Shown here: positions 1 through 8,142 of the stretch, piece after piece
Layout: each line of letters opens with the position of its first letter
How positions within the stretch are numbered: the first letter of the stretch is position 1
NCBI GenBank assembly: GCA_937969485.1
Contig: CALBVQ010000078.1
Span: 1 to 14,984, forward strand
Reading direction: 5' to 3'
Length of the DNA: 14,984 bases
From: an uncultured Saprospiraceae bacterium
GTDB lineage: Bacteria > Bacteroidota > Bacteroidia > Chitinophagales > Saprospiraceae
Notes under the pieces: model-generated
Told to the model about the DNA's origin: nothing
The model's database searches: none
What the model saw: only the letters and a program-made list of their open reading frames with translations
Position numbers and translations under genes: made by a program

Positions 1-1
1 C

Positions 2-103
2 AGCCGTGGTCACCATCACGGTGAGCATCAAAAGAGCTGGACGTTCCCATTATCGAAGCAGTTTCAGCTCGGAGTAGATATCTTAATGCATATTTCGGGT
101 TAA
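2..103 (+). CDS. Possible C-terminal end of an unidentified gene, cut by the window edge
   Basis: Reading from base 2, 33 codons stay open to a TAA at 101-103. The peptide is His-rich near its visible start (GHHHGEH) and ends DILMHISG. I do not recognise the family. The last ten codons and the stop lie inside a short dispersed repeat (71-100) that also occurs at 8958 and 14921, so the reading frame may have been ended by repeat insertion or may not be coding at all. The minus strand is also open across this stretch, which weakens the case. Confidence 0.2.
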   Translation, partial: SRGHHHGEHQKSWTFPLSKQFQLGVDILMHISG

Positions 104-220
104 ATCAAGTACAAGGCAGAAAACGCAAGGATAGCCTTAGCTATCATGAGTATTTCTAGCGAAGTAATTGCTTTTATAAACTTGAAAATATGCGAAATTC
201 TAAAACAGAATTGGTATAAG
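71..220 (+). repeat. Dispersed fold-back repeat, left copy, with a swapped outer arm
   Basis: Bases 100-220 match 14783-14903 in the same orientation over 121 bp with about three mismatches (near 162-163 and 174). The copy ends in TAAAACAGAATTGGTATAA (201-219), the same right terminal repeat as the copy at the other end of the window. It contains an internal hairpin, GATAGC-CTTA-GCTATC, at 130-145. Its left outer arm differs: instead of the matching inverted terminus it carries 71-99, a short repeat found inverted at 8958-8982 and 14921-14970. It encodes no protein, so it would have to be moved by another element, or it may act as a transcribed hairpin. Confidence 0.8.
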
Positions 221-438
221 AAGGATTAGAATTACTAAGTTTTGAATTACTTTTTGATTAAGGCTAAAAGCTGATCAATTTCCTTTTCATCTATTTCTGA
301 GTCAATGATTTACATACAAAATGTATGATGAGCTTTGTATACAATTCATGCATCTAGCATGATTCATCGATAAAGGCCATTAAGCTGCCATAAATTGAAG
401 GTATTGTGAATGATGGAATTCCATCTCCTCAGCCCCTC
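221..438. other. Intergenic region downstream of hflX
   Basis: This holds no convincing gene. Two small palindromes are visible: CATACA-AAA-TGTATG at 313-327 and TCATGC-ATCTA-GCATGA at 346-362. Either could mark the 3' end of the hflX transcript, but neither is followed by a T-run on the minus strand, so I do not call a terminator. A short coding-like remnant (247-309) is listed separately. Confidence 0.5.
247..309 (-). pseudogene. Possible remnant of a protein C-terminus
   Basis: On the minus strand, 20 codons from 309 to a TAA at 247-249 read IIDSEIDEKEIDQLLALIKK. The peptide has coding-like composition, with charged and hydrophobic residues alternating as in a helix. It is preceded directly by a stop codon and has no start codon, so it is not an intact gene. 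It may be debris of a lost gene next to the dispersed repeat, or chance. Confidence 0.15.
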
Positions 439-1650
439 CTACCAAAACTTTCTCTGATGTGGATACCGCACATCATATATCTCTTCCACCATCTCCTTCA
501 TTTTTTCTCTCAATACATCGAGATTCTCCTTAGTATGACAAGACATAAATACATTTTCTTGTTCGTAAGTGTTCAGATAATTTTCCTTTAACTCTCCTTC
601 AATCTCTGCTTTCGTCTCTGCATCCAAGTACTCATCAAAGTTTTTTGTTCTGTATAAATCCATCTTGTTAAAAACCATCAAGGTTGGCTTGTCCTCTACT
701 CCTAGTTCTTTCAAAGTCTTCATTACCGTCGCGGCGTGCTCTTCGTGCTGGGGATGAGATACATCAACCACATGAATCAAAATGTCACTCTCTCTAGTTT
801 CATCAAGAGTTGACTTAAAACTCTCAACCAAGTGATGCGGTAATTTCCTGATGAATCCCACTGTATCACTCAATAAAAATGGCATTGCCCCAAATACTAC
901 TTTACGAACCGTCGTGTCTAACGTTGCAAATAGCTTGTTTTCAGCGAATACATCCGACTTACTAAGTAAATTCATCAAGGTCGACTTCCCTACATTAGTA
1001 TAACCTACAAGTGCAACTCGAACCATCTGCCCCCTATTCTTTCGCTGGGTTTGGTTTTGCTGATCAATCTTGGCCAGTCGAGCTTTCAGCAAGGATATCT
1101 TATCCCACACAATCCTTCTATCTGTCTCTATCTCCATTTCACCCGGTCCTCTCATTCCTATTCCTCCTCGCTGACGCTCAAGGTGAGTCCATAATCCTCG
1201 CAATCTCGGAAGCAAATATTTCATTTGTGCAAGTTCAACCTGTGTTTTCGCTTGGGCAGATTGCGCTCGTGAGGCGAAGATGTCAAGTATCAAAGATGAC
1301 CGATCAATGATCTTTACCTTAACCTTTTCTTCAAGAATCGCCGTTTGCTTCCCTGTTAAATCATCATCAAATATGACGAGATCTATTTCGTTGGCCTCTA
1401 CATATTCCGCAATCTCCTCTAGTTTCCCCGACCCTACAAAAGTTCTAGGATGCGGCTTGTCTAGTCGCTGCAAGAATCTCTTTTCTGTAATTGCACCAGC
1501 TGTCTGCGCCAAGAACTCCATCTCATCCAGGTATTCCTTGATCTGCAACTCTGTTTGATTCGGCAAGATTACACCTACCAAGACTGCACGCTCCGCCTCT
1601 TTCTTTAAACCTCGGGTCTTTTCGCGACCTACTTTCCAGTTATCACTCAT
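439..1650 (-). CDS. hflX: GTPase HflX (ribosome-associated)
   Basis: HflX is a GTP-binding protein that associates with the 50S subunit and can split stalled or stress-inactivated ribosomes; it acts in the cytoplasm. With the start at 1650 it has 403 residues. An N-terminal HflX domain is followed by the family signature RGPGEMEIETDRR (about 167-179), the P-loop GYTNVGKST (216-224), G3 DTVGF (262-266), G4 NKMD (328-331) and a G5-like SCHT (370-373). An ATG at 1701 in the same frame would add 17 residues. I prefer the ATG at 1648-1650 because it overlaps the upstream stop as ATGA, which suggests translational coupling, and because the extension has no family match I can see. It is the last gene of a four-gene operon of otherwise envelope-related proteins. 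No terminator was recognised downstream. Confidence 0.95.
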   Translation of the reverse strand: MSDNWKVGREKTRGLKKEAERAVLVGVILPNQTELQIKEYLDEMEFLAQTAGAITEKRFLQRLDKPHPRTFVGSGKLEEIAEYVEANEIDLVIFDDDLTGKQTAILEEKVKVKIIDRSSLILDIFASRAQSAQAKTQVELAQMKYLLPRLRGLWTHLERQRGGIGMRGPGEMEIETDRRIVWDKISLLKARLAKIDQQNQTQRKNRGQMVRVALVGYTNVGKSTLMNLLSKSDVFAENKLFATLDTTVRKVVFGAMPFLLSDTVGFIRKLPHHLVESFKSTLDETRESDILIHVVDVSHPQHEEHAATVMKTLKELGVEDKPTLMVFNKMDLYRTKNFDEYLDAETKAEIEGELKENYLNTYEQENVFMSCHTKENLDVLREKMKEMVEEIYDVRYPHQRKFW

Positions 1651-2864
1651 ATATTTCTCTTTAACCACAAGGAAGGATTCTGCTTTTGCTTTCCTTCCCA
1701 AATTTCAAAATGTAACACGGTTTCTCCCTGCTCATTTAGATAAATCAACCCTATCTGATCGCCTTTACCTACTGAGTCTCCTTTGCTTACAAGTACTTTT
1801 TCCAGCTTGGAATATACAGTATAGTAATTTCCATGTTGGACAATTACAATGTTTTCGTAACCTACCACTTGGTCAATTGAAACGATAGTTCCCGGATGAA
1901 CAGCATAGGCAAAAGAGCCAGTTGAACAAGAAACATCAATCCCATTATTAGTGATCATTATTTCTTTAAAATTGGGATGTCGTTGTTTTCCAAAGCCTGC
2001 CACCACACTTCCGTTTGTTACTGGCCAAGGCAACTTTTTCTTTTTTTCTGAGAATTCTCCTGCTTCGCCAACAACCGCTACCGTTACTTCCTCACCTTTG
2101 AGCGATGCGATGATTCTACTCTCGATGGCTTGATTCAAGTTTTCGCGTTGTTTCCTTATTACTGCAAGATCGATATTTAATTGCGCTTCATCGTTCTGAA
2201 GTACTTTTAATTTATCATTCAAGTCTCGCTTTTCCTCCTCGATCAAGGCTAGTTGTAATTCTTCCTCTTCCAATAATTTTCTACGACTGGTGATCAACTC
2301 ATTTAGTTCAGCAGTGGATTCATTTACTTCCTCCTGAGTTTCGAGTAGGTAATTGTATGATTCGACGCAATATGCTTTGTACTGTTTAAGATATTGCCAG
2401 CGTAAAAACGAGTCATTTATCGATTTTGCGTTAAGAATGAAAGCCCATTTGTTGTAACTGAGATTATAACGATACGCCTCATTGAGAAGATTATAATACC
2501 TTGTTTTCACAGTGTCTAGACGTGAAACTAAGTATGAATTCTCTACTTCATTGGAACGAAGATTAGCCTTTACTAGTTCCAGTTCATTACCGTAATTGTC
2601 GATTAATGCCCTACGGTTTTTTATGCGCTTGTTCATGGTATTGATGTCCTTTAAGGTCGTCTGTTGAACGGAAGCATTGCGATTAAGAAGTTCTGTTGCA
2701 GTTTCTATTTTTTCGATTAGCTCGAAGCGCTGACTTTCAAGTTCAGCACGAGATTGAGCATAAGGTTTTTTGGGGTTTAACCCCAAAAATAAAAGGCTAC
2801 ATAGACTTAAGCGAATAATTAGCTGGTACCTCAAATGGCGTTTCAAAACTAGGATCAATGTCAA
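1647..2864 (-). CDS. EnvC-like murein hydrolase activator (coiled coil plus degenerate LytM/M23 domain)
   Basis: This 405-residue periplasmic protein has a signal-peptide-like hydrophobic stretch (15-29, before KKPYAQS), a long coiled-coil region (about 38-255) and a C-terminal M23/LytM fold starting at KLPWPV (277-282). In the family, such proteins bind and activate amidases that cut septal peptidoglycan. Active M23 enzymes use HxxxD, a His in a YxHL-like motif, and HxH. Here the equivalents are N306/D310, K353 and V383/H385, so zinc binding and catalysis are probably lost, as in EnvC itself. The ATG at 2864 overlaps the upstream gene by 68 bp. A TTG at codon 11 would give a more typical signal peptide (LRYQLIIRLSLC). 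The stop overlaps the hflX start as ATGA. Confidence 0.88.
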   Translation of the reverse strand: MTLILVLKRHLRYQLIIRLSLCSLLFLGLNPKKPYAQSRAELESQRFELIEKIETATELLNRNASVQQTTLKDINTMNKRIKNRRALIDNYGNELELVKANLRSNEVENSYLVSRLDTVKTRYYNLLNEAYRYNLSYNKWAFILNAKSINDSFLRWQYLKQYKAYCVESYNYLLETQEEVNESTAELNELITSRRKLLEEEELQLALIEEEKRDLNDKLKVLQNDEAQLNIDLAVIRKQRENLNQAIESRIIASLKGEEVTVAVVGEAGEFSEKKKKLPWPVTNGSVVAGFGKQRHPNFKEIMITNNGIDVSCSTGSFAYAVHPGTIVSIDQVVGYENIVIVQHGNYYTVYSKLEKVLVSKGDSVGKGDQIGLIYLNEQGETVLHFEIWEGKQKQNPSLWLKRNI

Positions 2865-3552
2865 TATTTTGTGTCTGAATGCTCAAATTTACAGCAGTAT
2901 TCCCGTTTTTAGCCATAATATCTCGGTTAAATGCGAGTTTAACTTCGTTGATTAGCTGGTGCCCGTTATAATCAATCTTTAAGTCACCTTGCTTTTGTGA
3001 GGTTACAGTGCTATTTGTGATATCCATCTGCGGGTTAAAAATATGAATGGCTTCTATCAATTCCCCTTTGACGCTTTTCGTCTGGGTAAGTGTAGAATCG
3101 TTCACCATCACAAGGTCGTCAATAAGGAAACTTCCTCCGATTAGTAACTGTTCGATATCTTGAAAGGTCAATGGTACGCCAGACAGAGTCTGCAATTTCG
3201 AGAGGTCTTCGATCATAACTTCTTTCTGTAATCGATTAAGCACCCAAATCGAATCTGGTGTAATTTTGATTCGAGCCGCCTCGAAACCAAATTTCTTAAA
3301 ACTTCCCCATATCAATTCATCCTTGACCATGCGGAAAGTCCCATTAAAACCAATACTCATACTTTCAGATGCAAATGCTAGATCAGCATTGTATGCAAGG
3401 GTATTGTATTCAAGCTGATTACCTACGTAGAATTCTATCAAGGCAGAAGTCTTCTCCGGCACTTCTTCTACTAGTGAATTAGTGCTTTTCTTGCTAGCTG
3501 TACAAGATAAAATTGTAACACCCAAAAGTAAGATCATTAGATTACGAATCAT
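2797..3552 (-). CDS. DUF4292 family lipoprotein
   Basis: The protein has 251 residues. A short hydrophobic signal ends in a lipobox, ILSC, with the acylated cysteine at residue 17, so it is probably a membrane lipoprotein. The stretch 82-110 (WGSFKKFGFEAARIKITPDS, then a Leu/Arg-rich segment) fits DUF4292, a Bacteroidota family of unknown role whose fold is thought to resemble lipoprotein carriers; I cannot test that here. Its ATG (3550-3552) overlaps the TPR gene stop as ATGA. It is followed by the EnvC-like gene, an order I recall as common in Bacteroidota, which points to a shared envelope function. The gene ends KSM-stop, with the stop at 2797-2799. Confidence 0.85.
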   Translation of the reverse strand: MIRNLMILLLGVTILSCTASKKSTNSLVEEVPEKTSALIEFYVGNQLEYNTLAYNADLAFASESMSIGFNGTFRMVKDELIWGSFKKFGFEAARIKITPDSIWVLNRLQKEVMIEDLSKLQTLSGVPLTFQDIEQLLIGGSFLIDDLVMVNDSTLTQTKSVKGELIEAIHIFNPQMDITNSTVTSQKQGDLKIDYNGHQLINEVKLAFNRDIMAKNGNTAVNLSIQTQNIDIDPSFETPFEVPANYSLKSM

Positions 3553-5042
3553 ATCTGTTTGTTTTCAATTTTAGAGATGAGCTCCTGACTGTCCGGATCT
3601 AGTGAAAGAGCTTTTTTCCATTTTTGAATGGCTTTATTTTTCTCACCTAGTTTCATGTAAATATCACCGTACAATTCCAATGAGACTAAAGTTTCATTGG
3701 GTTCCGAATCTAAGATCTTTAAAGCTGCATCGTATTCTTGCTGCAAAAACTTAGAATAGGCCATTTCAGTTTTAATTGATTTCCTAAGCTGTTTATTCTC
3801 GCTACTCATAAGCATCGCTTCTTGAAGAATATCAAGTGCGTCGGCAGGTTCATTTTTCCTATTCAAACTGTACGCATTAAATAGATAAGCTATTGCCTGA
3901 TTAGGGAAACGAAGTAAAGCTTGGTCACTTGTTTTTTCAAGGTCGTCGTAAAGCTTCTGATCTTTTTGGATGTTCATCAATTGAAACCAAACATCAAATA
4001 CAGAACTATTAAGCTTGATGGTTTCCTTATATGCGGAAATTGCAGCGTCCGTATCACCCATTGTGTTATAAATATCGGCTTGAAAGGCATGAGCCTTGGG
4101 ATCATCCGGATACATATCAAGTAAATCAGAAGAAGCCAAAAGTAATTCTTGAGCTAGAGGCTCGTCATACTGTGCAGAAAGTATTTCCAACACTGGAATA
4201 AGTCCTGTGATTTTCTTGTCGATTGAAATTCCCTTTTGTGGGATTTCCGTGCGAATAGCCTTTACGACAGCGAGATTTTTACTACCACTTCCCGTATTTT
4301 GTAAGTAATCATCTACAGCATTACTTGAATCTTCTCCTTTGAAAGAAGCAAAGATCTTCTTGGCTTTTTTCGTCTGCCCTATCTTTACATAATAATTTGC
4401 GAGATTTAATTTATATCTGGCAATAGAGGGATATTCCTTTGTCAATTTTTCTAGTTGCTTAGCAGCATTTTTTTCATCTCCTTTAGTTGCGTAAATCTCA
4501 TGAAGCTGCTTAGTAGTACTTTCTTGAATGCCCAGGTTTTTCTCCATTGATTCCAAGGCAGAAATTGCGCTTATTTCATCATTATTTTGTAGAAAAAAGT
4601 AAACAGCTCGTTCATAGAAAAATGGATCATTGGGATCTTGCTTTGTATAACTTAAATACGTTTTGGCTGCATCTTCCAGCTGTAAAGCTGCTTCATACGA
4701 TTCAGCTAGCTGCATGTAGTAATACTCATTGGTAGGGTCAATTTTTACAGCTAACTTTCCATGAGAAATGGCCTTATCCATATCTTTAGTAACTTCGTAG
4801 CAACGAGATAACTGAAAATGAATTACTGCATTTTCTTTATCCTTTTTTACGAGCTGTGAATAAATCTTAATCGCTTCCTCGTATTGCCCGAGCACTAATT
4901 GGCGACTTCCCTCGAGAAACTGAGTTTCGATTTCTACTTCCTTTTCATCATATCGTTCAGACTCAATAATTTGAGCAGGTAACGAAAATGTAAAGAAGCT
5001 CAGGGAAATGAAAAGAAGAATCGAATATATATCTATGCGCAT
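3549..5042 (-). CDS. Exported tetratricopeptide (TPR) repeat protein
   Basis: The protein has 497 residues with a clear signal peptide (a hydrophobic core at about 6-20, then LPAQ and likely cleavage after Q24). TPR units are visible at roughly 39-72, 73-106, 107-140, 174-207, 208-240, 315-348, 384-416 and 453-486, each with the alternating small/aromatic pattern and frequent DP turns (IDPTN, LDPDS). It is probably a periplasmic scaffold. It is the first gene of the TPR, DUF4292, EnvC-like, hflX operon. A non-coding gap of 147 bp (5043-5189) upstream must contain the promoter, but I could not identify a convincing -33/-7 pair in it. The partner protein is unknown. Confidence 0.88.
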   Translation of the reverse strand: MRIDIYSILLFISLSFFTFSLPAQIIESERYDEKEVEIETQFLEGSRQLVLGQYEEAIKIYSQLVKKDKENAVIHFQLSRCYEVTKDMDKAISHGKLAVKIDPTNEYYYMQLAESYEAALQLEDAAKTYLSYTKQDPNDPFFYERAVYFFLQNNDEISAISALESMEKNLGIQESTTKQLHEIYATKGDEKNAAKQLEKLTKEYPSIARYKLNLANYYVKIGQTKKAKKIFASFKGEDSSNAVDDYLQNTGSGSKNLAVVKAIRTEIPQKGISIDKKITGLIPVLEILSAQYDEPLAQELLLASSDLLDMYPDDPKAHAFQADIYNTMGDTDAAISAYKETIKLNSSVFDVWFQLMNIQKDQKLYDDLEKTSDQALLRFPNQAIAYLFNAYSLNRKNEPADALDILQEAMLMSSENKQLRKSIKTEMAYSKFLQQEYDAALKILDSEPNETLVSLELYGDIYMKLGEKNKAIQKWKKALSLDPDSQELISKIENKQI

Positions 5043-5189
5043 TGTGTCTATTTTCTACACCTCTAGAACGATTGTTTTAGTGTATTTAGTTGCAAATTAA
5101 CGCAAAAATATAGGTTAAACTGTGGAGATAAGAGAAATTGCCAACTTCCCGACTAGAAACTGCTTGATTTCTTGACTAAATTCCATTTA

Positions 5190-5996
5190 CTATCCCTTGA
5201 TATTTTTTCCTGATTCATAGATACATCCTATTGTGGTAAACAGGACGAAGAACAGAATACTATATAATTCTACATTAGTTAGGATTCCTTCGATCAAGTA
5301 TTTCCTATACTCTAAATCTATTGCACCGAAATCTTGATTAATCATAATTAAGGCAAAAGGATTGTATAAAACTGTCGAGGTGGCAGAGAAAGCTTGAATA
5401 AAGGCAATGATATACGTAAACACTCCTATTCCAAGAGATAGAATCACATTATTTGTTATGATCGAAATCATGAATTGTAGTGCGATTGCACCCAAACAAG
5501 AAATAAACGCTCTGGTAATAGTTTCCAGTAAAAAAGAAATGTTTGGTATATAATAAGAGAACTCGTATTCGGGCAGAAGTGAATCTAATCCATAACCGGC
5601 CAAAATTAGCAAGAGCCCTATTATAGCTGACGAAACTAGAATCAAGAAGCTAATTACTAATAGCTTGGAAATGTACGTCTGTGTCCTAGAAATATTCAAA
5701 GTGTACATAAATTTCCATCCATTAGCTTTTTCTTCTATATAGAAAATTGCACTTATCAAAAGAATCACAAAAGGAGCCATGACAAATAGAATGTAGATGG
5801 CAAGACCACCAATAAAAAATCTGTCCCATGGATTTTTACTTATTGCCACTCGATTATAGACATCCATATAACCTGCTACCAAAACGATTGCAATTACAAA
5901 TGCTATACAAAACAACATCAATCCTATAACCGCTCTGGATCTCGACTTAATCCATTCCGCCTTTATCGATCTTATGAAATTTATAGAAGTTACCAT
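5190..5996 (-). CDS. ABC-2 type transporter permease
   Basis: This is a 268-residue integral membrane protein with about six predicted membrane segments: roughly 20-44, 62-86, 110-134, 160-182, 184-206 and 243-262. A cytoplasmic N-terminus reads IKAEWIKSRSRA. This layout fits the ABC-2 permeases of the lantibiotic-export/bacitracin-resistance type. It begins one base after the stop of the ATPase gene, so the two are certainly co-transcribed and form one transporter. The substrate cannot be read from sequence. The neighbouring lipoprotein hydrolase suggests a peptide or envelope-related substrate. Confidence 0.85.
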   Translation of the reverse strand: MVTSINFIRSIKAEWIKSRSRAVIGLMLFCIAFVIAIVLVAGYMDVYNRVAISKNPWDRFFIGGLAIYILFVMAPFVILLISAIFYIEEKANGWKFMYTLNISRTQTYISKLLVISFLILVSSAIIGLLLILAGYGLDSLLPEYEFSYYIPNISFLLETITRAFISCLGAIALQFMISIITNNVILSLGIGVFTYIIAFIQAFSATSTVLYNPFALIMINQDFGAIDLEYRKYLIEGILTNVELYSILFFVLFTTIGCIYESGKNIKG

Positions 5997-5997
5997 C

Positions 5998-6900
5998 TTA
6001 TCGCTTGGTTATATGCATGAACAATTGCACTAAATTGGGTTTCTCATCTACCACCTCATAAATATCTACTCCTTCGTTACAGAGTAATTTTATTAATTCA
6101 GGAATAAAACGTTTGCCTTGTCCTTTGACTTTAATGTGATCCTTATCGATGATTTCAGCTGCATTTCCAAGCAGAGAATCGACTTTTGCAACATGTGAAC
6201 ATTTCAGAATCACGCAGGATTCTTTTGCTTTTAACTCATTTAAATCCTCAATCGATCCTTCAAATACCAACTTTCCATCGTTTAGTATTCCAATGTGTGA
6301 AGCTACTTTTTCGATTTCGGAAAGCAAATGACTTGATAGAATTATGGTCTTTCCTTGAGACTGGAGATTTTTCAATATAATTCTCATTTCTTGGATTCCT
6401 TGCGGATCAAGTCCGTTAGTCGGTTCGTCTAGAATCAATAGTGTGGGATCATGTACCAATGCTATAGCCAGTCCAAGCCTTTGCTTCATGCCCATGGAAA
6501 ACTTCCTTACTTTTTTACCTTTGGCATTTTCAAGGCCTACATCTTCTAATACTTTATCAACTCTGTCTCTTGAAACACCTCTCAGTTCACAAGCGATATT
6601 TAAATTTTGTCTTGCATTGAGATGATTGTATAATGAAGGTGATTCAATAAGTGAGCCTATTTCTTGATATAAGCTTCGATCTATTGCCACACTTCCTTTA
6701 CCAAGAATAGAAATATTACCTTGTTGAGGTTTCAATAGACCAAGAATATTTCTCAATGCCGTACTTTTCCCAGCACCATTTCGCCCTAAAAACCCATAAA
6801 TAGCACCTTCAGGAACCATGAGATTGAGTTCTTTGAGAATGTTTTCCTTTTGGCTGTAGCCAAAATGTAAATTATTTATTTGAATAGCTAATTCACTCAT
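5998..6900 (-). CDS. ABC transporter ATP-binding protein (bacitracin/lantibiotic-export type)
   Basis: The protein has 300 residues with a complete nucleotide-binding domain: Walker A GRNGAGKST (39-47), the signature FSMGMKQ (134-140), Walker B LLILDEP (154-160), the D-loop around GLD (163-165) and the switch histidine H191. Roughly 90 extra C-terminal residues resemble those of BcrA-like ATPases. An in-frame ATG at 6939 would overlap the upstream gene by 34 bp. I prefer MSELAIQ at 6900, which leaves a 5 bp gap after the hydrolase stop and starts right at the domain. It would power the permease encoded next to it. Confidence 0.92.
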   Translation of the reverse strand: MSELAIQINNLHFGYSQKENILKELNLMVPEGAIYGFLGRNGAGKSTALRNILGLLKPQQGNISILGKGSVAIDRSLYQEIGSLIESPSLYNHLNARQNLNIACELRGVSRDRVDKVLEDVGLENAKGKKVRKFSMGMKQRLGLAIALVHDPTLLILDEPTNGLDPQGIQEMRIILKNLQSQGKTIILSSHLLSEIEKVASHIGILNDGKLVFEGSIEDLNELKAKESCVILKCSHVAKVDSLLGNAAEIIDKDHIKVKGQGKRFIPELIKLLCNEGVDIYEVVDEKPNLVQLFMHITKR

Positions 6901-6905
6901 AATTC

Positions 6906-8075
6906 TTAAGTTCTTCTGTTGTTCTTCATTGTGAGCCATACTTTCTTCAAGAGGCGAGTGCTTGACCCATCAACTGTGTACCCTGCAATTGAGCAATTTA
7001 GAGTAGGGATATAAATCATAAACGACCCCCAAAAACCGTCATGGAAATAAGCCTTTTCACCGAATACTTCAATCTGCATTACACCAAGACGATAATCACT
7101 GTAGTTCTCATCTGCTTTTGCTAGATCGCTATCTAGAAAAACAGTTGGGCTAATCATAAGGTCTTTAGTTGCGTTATTAAGAAATACTTCATCATTCATA
7201 AGTCTAAACATGAATTGCGCAAGGTCTTGAGAAGTAGAAACCAATCCTCCACCGCCATATATATCAATGGACGCATCCCACTCAGTAGCATCATTCCTAC
7301 CAAGATAGCAATGTGCAATATCGAAACTATCAACCTTACTCGGTTCTGCGGACTCGAGCCATGTGGAGTTCAATCCTAGCTTATCGTAATCTAACAAGAT
7401 ATCAATAGAAGCAGCAAGCGTTGTATCCAAAATAGTTTCAAGCGTTTCTCCTAATAAAATATAGCCTGTGTCGGAATAGTTGTATTTTTCATCAACTTCT
7501 CCTTTTTTCTGTCCAGCTTCTACAGCTATCGTTAGTTGCTCGGTTCTAGTCCATTTTTTCTGTGGATTCGCCATCACCCGCTCAAGAAAAGTACGCACTC
7601 CCAAGGCGTAATCATTTAATCCCGCAGTATGATTAAGACAATTTCGGATAGTTATTGTAGAAGGATTATATCCACCTTTTATAAGTAATTCAATGTGCTC
7701 CCGACTTATGTAATCTATGATTGCATCATCAACAGACAGGCTATCCATCTCGTGTAATCTCAAGATAGATGCAGCAACAAAAGTTTTAGAAACACTTGCG
7801 ATTCGAAAGGGCTGACGAATTCCTAGTGCATCGGTCTTGTCTTTACTGTCATATCCCGAAACTCCAGACCAATCCAGATTAATATCAGGGCAGTAAACAG
7901 CTAACGAAGTGCCCGCAACAGCGTCAAAAGAGCCATAAACCGATTCGTTTACCAACTTTTGCAAAGTTGGTTCGAGTTGATCCCTAGTCACATTAGTATT
8001 CACGTCATTTCTACATGCTCCAAAAATGAGTACGAGCATTGTAAGGAGTGATACATAAGTTCTAGATCTTAACAT
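6906..8075 (-). CDS. Serine hydrolase lipoprotein, class C beta-lactamase/DD-peptidase family
   Basis: The protein has 389 residues. A signal peptide ends at a plausible lipobox, IFGAC (cysteine 21), so it is probably membrane-anchored outside the cytoplasm. The beta-lactamase-fold motifs are in order: SxxK as S94-V-S-K97, YxN replaced by Y200-S-D202, and HxG as H345-D-G347. The Asn-to-Asp change in the second motif is seen in some hydrolases of this large family, whose members include D-aminopeptidases, esterases and DD-peptidases, so antibiotic hydrolysis should not be assumed. It lies 5 bp before the ABC ATPase gene and 67 bp after the AraC-type gene, probably within one transcript. It may process or sequester the ligand the transporter handles; this is inference. 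Confidence 0.88.
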   Translation of the reverse strand: MLRSRTYVSLLTMLVLIFGACRNDVNTNVTRDQLEPTLQKLVNESVYGSFDAVAGTSLAVYCPDINLDWSGVSGYDSKDKTDALGIRQPFRIASVSKTFVAASILRLHEMDSLSVDDAIIDYISREHIELLIKGGYNPSTITIRNCLNHTAGLNDYALGVRTFLERVMANPQKKWTRTEQLTIAVEAGQKKGEVDEKYNYSDTGYILLGETLETILDTTLAASIDILLDYDKLGLNSTWLESAEPSKVDSFDIAHCYLGRNDATEWDASIDIYGGGGLVSTSQDLAQFMFRLMNDEVFLNNATKDLMISPTVFLDSDLAKADENYSDYRLGVMQIEVFGEKAYFHDGFWGSFMIYIPTLNCSIAGYTVDGSSTRLLKKVWLTMKNNRRT

Positions 8076-8142
8076 TTCAGTATATATTTTTGTATTGGAC
8101 CAAAGCTAGACAACTTGAATTATGCTTCATTGTAAAAATTCG

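Noticed and set aside
346..362. Hairpin as the terminator of the hflX operon
   Set aside because: The stem is only 6 bp and AT-rich, with no T-run after it on the minus strand.
6906..8075. Beta-lactam resistance gene
   Set aside because: Only the general SxxK/Yx(N/D)/HxG pattern is present; the family is dominated by other esterases and peptidases.
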